Source: Roseateles_B sp051857535
GTDB lineage: Bacteria > Pseudomonadota > Gammaproteobacteria > Burkholderiales > Burkholderiaceae_C
Reading direction: 5' to 3'
NCBI RefSeq assembly: GCF_051857535.1
Contig: NZ_JBPZGY010000005.1
Location: 186,001 to 250,000, forward strand
DNA: 64,000 nt
The number at the start of each line of letters is the position of its first letter. The first letter of the stretch is position 1. Below are positions 24,471-32,879 of the stretch, piece after piece. The position numbers and the translations under genes are program-made. The notes beneath the pieces were generated by a model that saw nothing but the letters and a program-made list of their open reading frames with translations, ran no database searches and was not told the DNA's origin.

Positions 24471-24585
24471 CCAAGAGCGCCCGGCGCAGCCGGCGCTCGC
24501 CCCGGCACGACACCCGAGGGTCCGGCTCCGCCGGCCCTACGGGTGTGCCCCCCTGGGGGGGCGGCCGGAGGCCGTAGGGGGGGGG
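24471..24585. repeat. Intergenic multi-hairpin repeat, copy R3
   Basis: Begins with the same 70 bases as 24266-24335 and continues through CCCCCCTGGGGGGG and GGCCGGAGGCCGTAGGGGGG. It ends three bases from the stop codon of the quinone oxidoreductase gene, so on that gene's strand it is a 3'-end element like copy R1 after purH. Its GCGAGCGCCGGCTGCGCC segment (minus strand) is shared with copy R5. Confidence 0.8.
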
Positions 24586-24588
24586 ACG

Positions 24589-25623
24589 TCAGTACTCGAG
24601 GACCAACTTGCCCTGCGTATGCCCGCTTTCCAGCCGCTCATGCGCCAGCTTGAGGTGCTTCGCGTCGATGGGCCCCAGCACCTCGCTGAGCGTGCTCTGC
24701 AGCTGGCCGGCATCGGCCCATTGCGCCAGCTGGGCCAGCAGGCGGCCCTGCTCGGCGATGTCGTGCGTCTGGTGCAGGGGGCGGGCGAACATCATCTCCC
24801 AGTGCAGGGACAGGGCCTTGCCCTTGAGCAGCATGACGTCCAGGGCGCCGGGCTCGAAGTCGTCGATCATGGCCAGGCGGCCCTGGGGCTCGATGAGCGC
24901 GATGAAGTCGGCGAAATGCTGGGGCGTGTGCGAGAGGCTGGCGATGTGGCGCACCGGCGGCACGCCTTGCGCCTGCAGGGCGGCGACCTGCGGGGCCAGG
25001 GGCTGGCGGTGGTCGATCACGTGGTGGGCGCCCAGGGCCTTCAGGCGTGCGACTTCCTCAGGGCGCGAGGCCGCGTCGCCCAGCGTGGCGATGACGGTGA
25101 GATGCGGCTGCTTGCGGGCCAGCTGCAGCAGGATGGAGCCCACGCCACCCGCAGCCGCCGTCACCAGCAGGCTCACAGGGCGCTCGGGCGACTGCTGCAC
25201 CTGCAGGCGGTCGAACAGCAGCTCCCAGGCGGTGATGCCAGTGAGGGGCAGGGCGGCGGCCCGCGCGTCCGTCCAGCGCGCGGGGGCGTGGGCGGCGATG
25301 CGGTGGTCCACGGCCTGCAGCTCGGCATAGCTGCCCGGGCGGGTGATTTCGCCGGCCCACCAGACGCGATCGCCCACGGCGAAGCCCTTCACCTCGGCAC
25401 CCAGGGCGCGCACCACGCCCACGCCATCCCAGCCCAGGATCTGGGCCTGTCCGTCGGGGGAGGGGCGGCGCTGGCGCACCTTCACGTCCACGGGGTTGAC
25501 GGCGATGGCGCGCACCTCGACCAGCAGGTCCCGGGGCCCGGGCTGGGGCTCGGGCAGGGTCAGGTCGATCAGGGACTCGGGGGCGCTGATGGGCAGGGAC
25601 TGGTAGTAGCCGACGGCTTTCAT
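24589..25623 (-). CDS. Zinc-binding-type alcohol dehydrogenase / quinone oxidoreductase
   Basis: 344 residues of the medium-chain dehydrogenase superfamily, QOR branch. Seen are the GroES-like half (IAVNPVDVKVRQ, LGWDGVGVVRALG, FAVGDRVWWAG) and the Rossmann half with LVTAAAGGVGSILLQLAR (about residues 152-169). Catalytic zinc ligands of true alcohol dehydrogenases are absent. It probably reduces quinones or enones with NADPH. It is divergent from a LysR gene with paired repeats between them, the usual arrangement for a regulated reductase. Confidence 0.92.
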   Translation of the reverse strand: MKAVGYYQSLPISAPESLIDLTLPEPQPGPRDLLVEVRAIAVNPVDVKVRQRRPSPDGQAQILGWDGVGVVRALGAEVKGFAVGDRVWWAGEITRPGSYAELQAVDHRIAAHAPARWTDARAAALPLTGITAWELLFDRLQVQQSPERPVSLLVTAAAGGVGSILLQLARKQPHLTVIATLGDAASRPEEVARLKALGAHHVIDHRQPLAPQVAALQAQGVPPVRHIASLSHTPQHFADFIALIEPQGRLAMIDDFEPGALDVMLLKGKALSLHWEMMFARPLHQTHDIAEQGRLLAQLAQWADAGQLQSTLSEVLGPIDAKHLKLAHERLESGHTQGKLVLEY

Positions 25624-25689
25624 GAGGGACTCCTGTTGAGGCTGTTGCAGACCACAGCGGTGTGCATGGGGCAGACTTTGCGGCCAGGC

Positions 25690-25730
25690 TCACTTTCAAA
25701 CCAGAGTCTCTGGCATCATTCACTTTCAAA
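25690..25730. promoter_or_regulatory. LysR-type regulatory site between reductase and regulator
   Basis: Two identical copies of TCACTTTCAAA lie at 25690-25700 and 25720-25730. Between them is the perfect palindrome CCAGAGTCTCTGG (25701-25713). The second copy runs into the LysR start codon. LysR regulators bind interrupted dyads and paired sites in such divergent gaps, so these repeats are the likely operator. Confidence 0.65.
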
Positions 25731-26707
25731 TGCAGATTGAAAATACCGCCGAACTTCGCCTGCTGGTGGAATGCGCCCGCCGCGGCAGCCTCAGCGCCGC
25801 CTCGCGGGAGATGCAGCTCAGCCCCGCCGCCGCCAGCGCCATGCTCAAGCGCATGGAGGCCCGGCTGGGCGTGCGCCTCATGGAGCGCAGCACCCGCGCC
25901 CTGCGCCTCACCGCCGCTGGCGAACAGCTGCGGGACTACGCCCAGCGCGCCCTGGAGCTGCTGGAGGAAGGCCTGGCCCAGGTCAGCGAGGCACCGCTGA
26001 GCCTCAAGGGCAAGGCTGCGCAGCGGCTGCGCGGTCGTATCCGCCTGAGCGCCTCCAGCGACCTCACGCGGCAGTGGCTGCTGCCCCTGCTGCAGGACTT
26101 CATGGCGCGGCATCCGGCGGTCGAGCTGCACCTGAGCGTCAGCGATTCCCTGCAGGACATCTACAAGGACGAGATCGACGTCGCCCTGCGCTACGGCCAG
26201 CTGCCGGACTCCAGCCTGGTTGCGCGCCGCCTGGCCCTGGTGCGGCGGCACATCGTGGCCAGCCCGGATTACCTGAAGCGGGCCGGCATGCCGCGCACGC
26301 CGGAAGACCTGGCCCGGCACGACTGCATCACCTTCCGCATCCGCAACCGCCACGAGCGCGCCTGGCGCCTGCGGCCGACCGAAACACCCGAGGCCGAGCC
26401 GCAGAGCTATCCCGTTCAGGGCCGGCTGAGCACCGACGACGGCGAGATCGCCCACCGCTGGGCGCTGCAAGGCCAGGGGCTGATCTACAAGAGCGAGCTG
26501 GACGTGCGCCGGGCGCTGCTGGAGGGGCAGCTGGTGCGCGTGCTGCCCGGCTGGCTGGGGGACGAGCTGCCCCTGCACGCCGTGATGCCCAGCCAGCGCT
26601 TCCTGCCGCAGCGGGTGCGGGCCCTGGTGGACCATCTGGTCGAGGGCTTCGCAGCCCTGCCAGCCCCGCGCGCGCCACGCGCACGCCGACGCAGCGGTCC
26701 GGCCTGA
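25730..26707 (+). CDS. LysR family transcriptional regulator
   Basis: 325 residues. The N-terminal helix-turn-helix is ELRLLVECARRGSLSAASREMQLSPAAASAMLKRMEARLGVRLMERSTRALRLT in outline (residues 8-62). The effector domain follows from RIRLSASSDLTRQWLLPLL, with DEIDVALRYGQLPDSSL. The C-terminus is basic (RAPRARRRS). It is divergent from the quinone oxidoreductase gene, which it probably controls. The preferred start overlaps an operator half, consistent with autoregulation. No ligand can be predicted. Confidence 0.93.
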   Translation: MQIENTAELRLLVECARRGSLSAASREMQLSPAAASAMLKRMEARLGVRLMERSTRALRLTAAGEQLRDYAQRALELLEEGLAQVSEAPLSLKGKAAQRLRGRIRLSASSDLTRQWLLPLLQDFMARHPAVELHLSVSDSLQDIYKDEIDVALRYGQLPDSSLVARRLALVRRHIVASPDYLKRAGMPRTPEDLARHDCITFRIRNRHERAWRLRPTETPEAEPQSYPVQGRLSTDDGEIAHRWALQGQGLIYKSELDVRRALLEGQLVRVLPGWLGDELPLHAVMPSQRFLPQRVRALVDHLVEGFAALPAPRAPRARRRSGPA

Positions 26708-26727
26708 ATGCCTCTACAGTGCGGTGC

Positions 26728-27588
26728 ATGACACACCTGGACGACTCCGCAGGCTTCATCCCCGGCATCGAGGCGCCGGCTGCACCCAGCGCGCTGGGCT
26801 GGCACCTGGTCTTTGTCGAGGGCCAGCTGCTGGTGCACATCGAGGGGCAAGGCCTGAGCCCGCAGCCCGACGCCTTCACCGCGACTGCCGAGCGCCACTA
26901 CCTCGGCCGGCTCGGCGGCCTGGACTGCTGGACCCAGCAGGCCGCCGCGGTGCCCGAGGGTTGGGAGGCACAGGGCCTGCGTGCCGCCATGATGCAGATG
27001 GACGCGCCCCTGCTGCAGCTCGCCAGCCGCGCCGCCCAGGTGATGGAGTGGGACCGCGCGCACCGCTTCTGCGGCGTCTGCGGCACGCCCACCGAGCGCC
27101 AGGCGCAGGAGCGTGCGCGGCGCTGCCCGTCCTGCAGCCATGTGGCCTATCCCCGCATCAACCCGGCCATGATGGCCCTGGTGTGGCGCCGTCATGAGGG
27201 TCGGCCGCAACTGCTGCTGGCCCGCTCGCCGAATTTCAAGCCGGGCTTCTACAGCGCCCTGGCCGGCTTCGTGGAGGCCGGCGAGTCGCTGGAGGCCTGC
27301 CTGCACCGCGAGGTGGCGGAGGAGGTGGGCGTGCAGGTCCGGCACCTGCACTATTACGCCAGCCAGAGCTGGCCCTTCCCGCACAGCCTGATGCTGGCCT
27401 TCCGCTGTGAGTGGGCGGGCGGCGAGATCCGCGAGCAGCCCGGCGAGATCGAGCATGCCGACTGGTTCGAGCTCGACGCCCTGCCGGGCCTGCCGCCACG
27501 CTTCAGCATCGCCGGCCACCTGATCGGCGACACCATCGCCTGGCTGCAGGCCGGGGGCGACCTGGCTGGCTCGCCAGCCCAGGCCTGA
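26728..27588 (+). CDS. nudC: NAD+ diphosphatase (NADH pyrophosphatase)
   Basis: 286 residues from the ATG at 26728; the open frame extends far upstream across the LysR gene without homology. The zinc ribbon is C-x2-C (FCGVCGTP) and C-x2-C (RCPSCSH), near residues 113-135. The Nudix box is GFVEAGESLEACLHREVAEEVG (about residues 180-201). SQSWPFPHSLMLAF right after it is the NudC-specific SQPWPFPxS array. It hydrolyses NAD(H) and removes NAD caps from RNA. The gene converges on the beta-lactamase gene, with three bases between the stops. Confidence 0.95.
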   Translation: MTHLDDSAGFIPGIEAPAAPSALGWHLVFVEGQLLVHIEGQGLSPQPDAFTATAERHYLGRLGGLDCWTQQAAAVPEGWEAQGLRAAMMQMDAPLLQLASRAAQVMEWDRAHRFCGVCGTPTERQAQERARRCPSCSHVAYPRINPAMMALVWRRHEGRPQLLLARSPNFKPGFYSALAGFVEAGESLEACLHREVAEEVGVQVRHLHYYASQSWPFPHSLMLAFRCEWAGGEIREQPGEIEHADWFELDALPGLPPRFSIAGHLIGDTIAWLQAGGDLAGSPAQA

Positions 27589-27591
27589 TCC

Positions 27592-28521
27592 TCAGTCCAG
27601 GCAGCCCTGCGCCTGCAGCGTCTGGCGCGCCAGACGCTCGCGATGCGGGCCCAGCTGGCGGATCAGCTCATGCTGCGATGGCGGCTTGCTGCCCGCAGGC
27701 AGGGACTTGGGGTCGACCTGCATGTCCATGTTGAGCGCGAAGACGCAGCGGCCGGCGCCGTTGCGTCGCTCGGTCCAGCCCACGAACCAGCCCAGCTCCA
27801 CCGGGCCGCTGCCGTCCCAGCCGGTCTTGGCGAAGAGGCGCCAGCCCGGCGTTTCCTCGCGCAGGAAGACGCGGCGGGCGACGGTCTCGGTGCGCTCGCT
27901 GATGGGCAGGCGGTGCTCGGCGAAGCGGCGCAGGAACTCGACCTGCTGCACGGCGGTGATGCGCAGATCGCCGTCCAGCCAGTAGCTGTCGTGCCGGGGG
28001 CCGGCCACGGCATTGCCATAGCGCCAGGCCCAGAGCCGGGACTGCAGGCCTTCGGCGCCGACCTTGCGGGCGATCTCCTGGTGGACCCATACCGCGGAGA
28101 AGTGGAAGGCGGTCTGCAGGGTCTGGTCCTGGTTCCAGTCCTCGTTCCAGCGCTTCTGGCCGTCCCACTTGAAGACCTGGGTCTCGTCCTGCGCGACGCC
28201 GGCTTCCAGCGCAATCAGGGTGTTGGGGATCTTGTAGGTGGAGGCCGGGCGGAAGGCCTGGTAGGCGCGGCGGGCATCGGACACCGTCCAGCGCTGGGCC
28301 TGTTCGTCGTAGAGCACGAACACGCCGTGCGTGCCCAGGGCGCGGAAGCCCTGGTCCAGCTCGGGCGCGATGCGGAACTGCTCGGCGGCGCCGGCCGAGG
28401 CCGTGCCGCAGTACAGGGCCAGGCTCAGGGTGGCGAGTGCGGTACAAGCGGTGAGTGCGGCAGAGACTGCGGAGGTGGCCAGCGCGGGAAGGGCGCGGCG
28501 GACTACTGCGGGGAAGCTCAT
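27592..28521 (-). CDS. Class D (OXA-type) beta-lactamase
   Basis: 309 residues with a long hydrophobic signal region (about residues 1-45). Active-site motifs are in class D order: S-x-x-K as PASTYKIPN (Ser94, Lys97), the S-x-V motif in FHFSAVW, YGN in WRYGNAV, and KTGW in FAKTGWDG. The conserved tryptophan-rich KRWNEDWNQDQTL lies between. The Ser-Thr-Tyr-Lys form of the first motif differs from the STFK of most OXA enzymes. The catalytic lysine is presumably carboxylated. It looks like a resident chromosomal gene, with no mobile element beside it. Spectrum cannot be read from sequence. Confidence 0.93.
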   Translation of the reverse strand: MSFPAVVRRALPALATSAVSAALTACTALATLSLALYCGTASAGAAEQFRIAPELDQGFRALGTHGVFVLYDEQAQRWTVSDARRAYQAFRPASTYKIPNTLIALEAGVAQDETQVFKWDGQKRWNEDWNQDQTLQTAFHFSAVWVHQEIARKVGAEGLQSRLWAWRYGNAVAGPRHDSYWLDGDLRITAVQQVEFLRRFAEHRLPISERTETVARRVFLREETPGWRLFAKTGWDGSGPVELGWFVGWTERRNGAGRCVFALNMDMQVDPKSLPAGSKPPSQHELIRQLGPHRERLARQTLQAQGCLD

Positions 28522-28590
28522 GAAATCTCCTCGTGGATGGGAGATGGCAGTGTGTCTGCGGGGCCGCGGCGTGTCAGCGCCAATGCGGCG

Positions 28591-30096
28591 TTACGCTTGT
28601 TGCGCGCTCAGGCCCAGGGCGGCCATCAGCTGTCGCGCCTCACCCTCGTAGCGCTCGCGCTGGGACTCGGCGCGCAGCTTGCGTCCGTGGTGGCGGGCCT
28701 GCTGCACCAGCTCGGCGGCGCACAGGGCGTCGCCCTCGCGCCAGGCATGGCGGGCCCACAGCAGCAGGAAGGCGCAGCGCTGCTCGGCTGGCAGCTGGGA
28801 ATGCAGGCGGCGGCAGGTCTCCCAGCGTTCGGCGGCCAGGCTGCGGAAGCTGTCGCCCGCCAGGGGCAGGCCCTCGGCCTCGGCCCGCTGCTGGGCCTGG
28901 GCAAAGGTCCAGCCCTGCTGCTCCGCGATGCGCAGCAGGAAGATGGTGTTGAGCAGGGAATGCCGGGCCAGGCCCCAGCGTTCGCAGACGCTCTCGCTGA
29001 GCAGCAGCCAGCCCCAGGCCTCGGCCCCGCGCCGGGGCGGCAGCAGGCCGGCGCCCTGCAGCAGGCACAGCGCATTGGAAAGGTTGGCGGCGCTGACCTG
29101 CAGGGCGTCCGGCAGGCCGGCCAGGCTGGCCTGGCGCAGGGCGGCCGCAAGGTCCTCCAGCGCGGCGCAGGCCTGCTCGGCCGAGGCCGCCTGCAGGGCC
29201 AGCTCGCGGCCGGCCATGCCGCGCAGATTGAGGTAGTCGACCAGCAGGCCGGCGTCCAGGGCCAGGTCTTGCTCATCCAGCCCGGCCAGCTTCTGCAGGG
29301 CCACGGCACTCTCGCCCAGGCTGCCATGGCAGTGCCAGGCTTCCAGCACCGCCAGGCGCCAGCCGATCTGGCGGGCCTGGCCCAGGGGCAGGCCGGGCTG
29401 CTCCAGGCCCTGGCGCAGGGTGCGCAGCTCCTGCTGCAGCGTGGCCCAGTCGCCCAGGCGGCGTGCGATGCGGGCCCGGCGCAGGCTCAAGGACAGTTGG
29501 GCGGCGAGGTCGCCCACGGGTATATGGTCCGTCGCCTGGGCCAGGGCCAGGCGGGCGGGATAGAGCTCGCCGCGTTCCAGGGCCAGGTCGGCGCGTGAGA
29601 GGGCCTGGACATAGGCCAGGGGCAGGGCCTGGCGGGGCAGGGCAGGGCTTGCGATCCGGGCGTCCGTGGGCGAGGGAGCCAGCAGGGCCAGCCAGTCCGC
29701 CTGGACCAGGGCCAGGCCGTGGCGTTGCCAGCGGCAGCGGGCCAGCAGTTCTTCGTCCAGCCAGAAGGGGCCGGCGGAGCGGGCACCGTGGCGGATCAGG
29801 CCGCACAGCGGGCTGTCGTCCAGGGCCTGCAGGGCGCGCCACAGCTGGGTGCGGTGCAGCTCGGCACGGTCACCCAGGCGCTGCTGCAGGGCCTTGCGGC
29901 TGCAGGGCCGGGCCTCGCAGGCCTGCCCCTCGGCATGGGCCAGGAGCAGAGCGGCGAGCAGGCGGGGCAGGAGGCGATTGCGCAGGCGCCGGGGCGGGGC
30001 GTCTCCCTCCTTCAGCGTGAGCTGCTGGCTGTCGAGGGCGATCACCAGCGGTGGGCCGGCGGGATCGGTGGCGAGGGGGCGGATGTCGGGGCTCAC
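28591..30096 (-). CDS. Winged-helix plus helical-repeat protein, function unknown
   Basis: 501 residues from the GTG at 30096. The frame is open to 30270, but that would overlap the isochorismatase gene and adds low-complexity sequence. Residues 10-120 resemble a response-regulator or SARP-type winged helix (LDSQQLTLKEG, RKALQQRLGD, LWRALQALDDSPLCGLI, GPFWLDEEL). The rest is all-helical with TPR-like repeats, for example LSLSLRRARIARRLGDWATLQQELRTLRQGLEQ and LLWARHAWREGDALCAAELVQQARHH. This architecture suggests a transcription regulator with a protein-binding scaffold. I do not recognise a named family, and no partner gene is obvious. Confidence 0.7.
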   Translation of the reverse strand: MSPDIRPLATDPAGPPLVIALDSQQLTLKEGDAPPRRLRNRLLPRLLAALLLAHAEGQACEARPCSRKALQQRLGDRAELHRTQLWRALQALDDSPLCGLIRHGARSAGPFWLDEELLARCRWQRHGLALVQADWLALLAPSPTDARIASPALPRQALPLAYVQALSRADLALERGELYPARLALAQATDHIPVGDLAAQLSLSLRRARIARRLGDWATLQQELRTLRQGLEQPGLPLGQARQIGWRLAVLEAWHCHGSLGESAVALQKLAGLDEQDLALDAGLLVDYLNLRGMAGRELALQAASAEQACAALEDLAAALRQASLAGLPDALQVSAANLSNALCLLQGAGLLPPRRGAEAWGWLLLSESVCERWGLARHSLLNTIFLLRIAEQQGWTFAQAQQRAEAEGLPLAGDSFRSLAAERWETCRRLHSQLPAEQRCAFLLLWARHAWREGDALCAAELVQQARHHGRKLRAESQRERYEGEARQLMAALGLSAQQA

Positions 30097-30163
30097 GGCG
30101 GCATTGTGGTCCGGGTGGTGATGCCGTCCGGGCTTCACGAGCCTGCGCCTCGCGTTACAGGCG

Positions 30164-30703
30164 TTACAGAGCCAGTTCCGCTGCCGGCAGGGCGCGGATG
30201 CGCGGGCCGAAGCTGCTGATGCTGGGCAGCGTGGCGTTCTCGTGGGCCCTGATCTGCGCGCCGCTGGCATGGGCCTTGTCGTGCGTGGTGTGGGCGTCCG
30301 CCACGAGGCTCACTTCGAAACCCAGGGCGGCCGCGCGCCGCACGGTGGTGTCCACGCAGAACTCGCTGGCATAGCCGCACACGGCCACATGGCTCACGCC
30401 GGCTTCGCGCAGGGCCGGCTCCAGCGGGGTGCGCAGGAAGGAGTCGGGCGTGGTCTTGGGCGTGACGGTGTCCGTGGGCTGCGTCTGCAGCCCCTGGGCA
30501 AAGGCCCAGCCGGGCGAGCCGGCCTGCAGCACGCCTTGCGCGCTCTGGTGCTGGATGAGGAAGACCGGCAGACCCCGGGCGCGGAAGCGTTCGGCCAGGG
30601 CATTGATGCGTTCGATGACAGCCGCGGCCTCGAAGGGCGGCGGTTCGAAGAGGGCCTGCTGCACGTCGATGATCAGCAGGGCCTGGGGCTGTGGTGCGCT
30701 CAT
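30164..30703 (-). CDS. Isochorismatase-family cysteine hydrolase
   Basis: 179 residues from the ATG at 30703. The catalytic triad is visible: Asp in LLIIDVQQALF (about residue 14), Lys in VTPKTTPDSF (about 85) and Cys in EFCVDTTVRRAAALG (about 117). A cis-peptide GYASE precedes the Cys. These enzymes hydrolyse amide or vinyl-ether bonds in nicotinamide, isochorismate or related small molecules. The substrate is not predictable. It begins seven bases after slyX, so the two are co-transcribed. Confidence 0.9.
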   Translation of the reverse strand: MSAPQPQALLIIDVQQALFEPPPFEAAAVIERINALAERFRARGLPVFLIQHQSAQGVLQAGSPGWAFAQGLQTQPTDTVTPKTTPDSFLRTPLEPALREAGVSHVAVCGYASEFCVDTTVRRAAALGFEVSLVADAHTTHDKAHASGAQIRAHENATLPSISSFGPRIRALPAAELAL

Positions 30704-30710
30704 GGGGGCT

Positions 30711-30929
30711 TCAGTAGTGCGGCGGCAGTTCGTCGCGCAGGTTGCGAGTGGAGCCGCCAACGCCGTCGGGCATGCGGTCGCGCAGCTGCAGCAGCTCGCG
30801 CAGCAGGGCGTCAATCTGCTGCTGCTGACGCACGATGACGCGGTTCAGCTCGTCGAGCATGTCCTCGGTGTAGGCGGCCTTGATTTCCAGCTCGGTGAGG
30901 CGCTGGTCGTGGGGGTCTTGGTCTTGCAT
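30711..30929 (-). CDS. slyX: SlyX family protein
   Basis: 72 residues, the normal length. The coiled-coil pattern RLTELEIKAAYTEDMLDELNRVIVRQQQQID (residues 10-40) and the C-terminal RDELPPHY match SlyX. The role in the cell is unknown. It is upstream of, and close to, the isochorismatase-like gene on the same strand. Confidence 0.93.
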   Translation of the reverse strand: MQDQDPHDQRLTELEIKAAYTEDMLDELNRVIVRQQQQIDALLRELLQLRDRMPDGVGGSTRNLRDELPPHY

Positions 30930-31027
30930 GGCGGCGGCGTCCGGGGGGCCGCCACGGGAGGCGGCGGCCAGCCCGGCGATTGTGCCCGGGCGCGGCCGGG
31001 GCGCCGCAAGTCAGGGGCGGGACGGCC

Positions 31028-31363
31028 TTAGGGGCCGGGGCGCAGCGCGATGGTCACCAGGCCGGAGGCGTCCTCCAGGGCTGTGACGCCGTGCAGGACA
31101 TTGCGCTGCAGGAAGAGCAGCTGGCCGGGCGCCAGCACCTGGCTGTGCCCGTCCACGCTGACCTCCAGCCGCCCTTCCAGGCAGTGGACGGTGATCTCGC
31201 CCGCCACCTTGTGCGGCGGCAGGGACTTGCCCTTGAGCAGCACCAGGTGGATCAGCTCCAGGTCCTGGGACTTGAACAGCGCGCTGGTCTTGGCGTCCCG
31301 CAAGCGGGGGCCCAGGGGCTGGACCAGCACGGGCTGGCCGGAGGTGACATGGGAAAGCGCCAT
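31028..31363 (-). CDS. Small cupin protein
   Basis: 111 residues from the ATG at 31361-31363. A single cupin barrel is seen: KSLPPHKVAGEITVHCLEGRLEVSVDG (motif 1 with His and Glu ligands) and LAPGQLLFLQRNVLHGVTALEDA (motif 2 with His). A metal is likely bound. Such stand-alone cupins have many roles, and no substrate is suggested by the neighbours. Confidence 0.85.
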   Translation of the reverse strand: MALSHVTSGQPVLVQPLGPRLRDAKTSALFKSQDLELIHLVLLKGKSLPPHKVAGEITVHCLEGRLEVSVDGHSQVLAPGQLLFLQRNVLHGVTALEDASGLVTIALRPGP

Positions 31364-31478
31364 GAGCGGCTCCTTGGCTACGGACCAGGGGCAGTGTGAA
31401 CCTCGCCCCGATTCGCTGCAAGAAGGGGCATCGGGTGCCCGGGCTCGGGGCGCTGGTGCATGGCGGCGCCTCGGGCGC

Positions 31479-31994
31479 TCAGGCCTGGGCGCACTTGCGC
31501 ACGGTGTCCAGCGTGCGGGTGGTGATGTCCTTCCCGAAGGCCTTCTCCAGCATGCGCATGAAGACAGGGCCCTCCTCATGGGGCCGGTAGGCGCTGAGCA
31601 CCTCGCTGCCACTGAGTGCCAGGACGTGCACCCCGTCGGCGATCCAGGGCAGGGCGGGTGCCGTCTCGGGCGGGCAGCGCAGGAAGGTGACGATGCGCTT
31701 GGCATCGGCAGGCAGCTCGTGGGCTGCGAAGGGGTCTGCCGCCAGCCAGGACTGCAGCTGGTCCTGCCTGCGCAGGATGACGGGGAAATGTCGGCCCATG
31801 CCGGCCTCGATCACCTGCTCCAGGCGCCGCTCCAGGGTGGGCAGCGGCGTGGCGCGGCTGTCGAAGACCACGTTGCCGCTGGACAGCAGGGTGCGGACCT
31901 CGGTGTAGCCGGCTTCTTCGAGGCAGGCCTTGAGCACGGGCATCTTGGCATTTTGCGGGCTGACGCCGCGCAGGAGGGCGATGTATCGGGGCAT
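31479..31994 (-). CDS. DUF1697 family protein
   Basis: 171 residues. The N-terminus MPRYIALLRGVSPQNAKMPVLKACLEEAGYTEVRTLLSSGNVVF is the defining pattern of this family. A C-terminal FMRMLEKAFGKDITTRTLDTVRKC helix completes it. The fold is ferredoxin-like and the function is unknown. It lies 11 bases downstream of the small ABM-domain gene on the same strand. Confidence 0.93.
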   Translation of the reverse strand: MPRYIALLRGVSPQNAKMPVLKACLEEAGYTEVRTLLSSGNVVFDSRATPLPTLERRLEQVIEAGMGRHFPVILRRQDQLQSWLAADPFAAHELPADAKRIVTFLRCPPETAPALPWIADGVHVLALSGSEVLSAYRPHEEGPVFMRMLEKAFGKDITTRTLDTVRKCAQA

Positions 31995-32005
31995 GGAGTG
32001 CAGGC

Positions 32006-32590
32006 TCAGGCTGATGCGCCTTGGGGGGAGGTGCAGGCGGTGACGGCTTCGTAGTGAAGCACGGTGGGGAAGGGGTCGTAGAAGTGATGCAGCAGGGCGC
32101 GCCACTGCTGGTACTCGGGGGACTGGCGGAAGCCCTGTTCGTGGTGGGCCACGCTGTCCCAGCGCACCAGCAGCAGGTAGTGGTCCGGCCGCGCCAGGCA
32201 GCGCTGCAGCGCGTGGCTGCGGTAGCCGGGCATGGACTCGATCAGGGCCTGGGCCTGGGCGAAGGCCTTCTCGAAGTCCCCTGCCGTGCCGGGGCGCAGC
32301 TGCAGGGGGGCGACCTCCAGGATGCCGTCCGAGGCGCTGCCCTCGCGCAGCGACTGCACCGCGGCCCGAGCCTCGAGCAGGCTGCTGCCATGCACTTCGC
32401 GGTGGCAGCGCATGGCCCAGTGAAATGCGCCGGCCTGGACCAGTCGGCGCACATCCTCGGCCCTCGCCTGGCCGCGCGCCGGATAGAGGCCGCAGCGCCG
32501 CAGCCTGCGCAGCTGCCATTGCTGCCACAGCGCGTGCAGCGCCAGCAGCAGCACGGCGCCCAGGCCCATGTAGTTCCACGTGTCGAACAT
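32006..32590 (-). CDS. Membrane-anchored antibiotic-biosynthesis-monooxygenase (ABM) domain protein
   Basis: 194 residues. A single membrane segment (YMGLGAVLLLALHALW, residues 7-22) is followed by a basic linker and a 60-residue helical region (EDVRRLVQAGAFHWAMRCHREVHG). The C-terminal 100 residues form an ABM-type dimeric alpha/beta barrel (FEKAFAQAQALIESMPGYRSHALQRCLARPDHYLLLVRWDSVAHHEQGFRQS in outline). Such domains occur in small monooxygenases and haem-degrading enzymes. The membrane anchor is unusual. It is co-directional with the DUF1697 gene downstream. Confidence 0.75.
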   Translation of the reverse strand: MFDTWNYMGLGAVLLLALHALWQQWQLRRLRRCGLYPARGQARAEDVRRLVQAGAFHWAMRCHREVHGSSLLEARAAVQSLREGSASDGILEVAPLQLRPGTAGDFEKAFAQAQALIESMPGYRSHALQRCLARPDHYLLLVRWDSVAHHEQGFRQSPEYQQWRALLHHFYDPFPTVLHYEAVTACTSPQGASA

Positions 32591-32879
32591 CGCATCTCCC
32601 TGCCAGAGCCGCGAGTGTGCCACCTGCCCGCCCACGCGTGCCGCGCGCAGGTGACTAGCACGGCGAGGCCCGCTTTGTCTTGCTGGAAACACCTATCCTG
32701 CTAGTTAGTCGACATTCAATATATTACAAAAGCGCGAGCGATATACAAGATCGCCAACGTGCAGCCAAGCCCACGGCACGGTCAGCGGAACCACCGGGAC
32801 ACGCAGGGCTCCCAGGCCGGGACACACGGTTCCGCCGCCCAACAACCGCTGCACCACGAGGTGCAACACAGGTGCAATC

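Larger units (their letters stand above)
24202..24588. other. 387-bp convergent intergenic region with repeats
   Basis: No gene is seen. It holds two copies (R2, R3) of the GC-rich repeat element described in separate entries. Between them is a low-complexity tract of CCGCCC and CCACCC words (about 24425-24470). Neither strand shows a start codon with a ribosome site. Confidence 0.7.
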
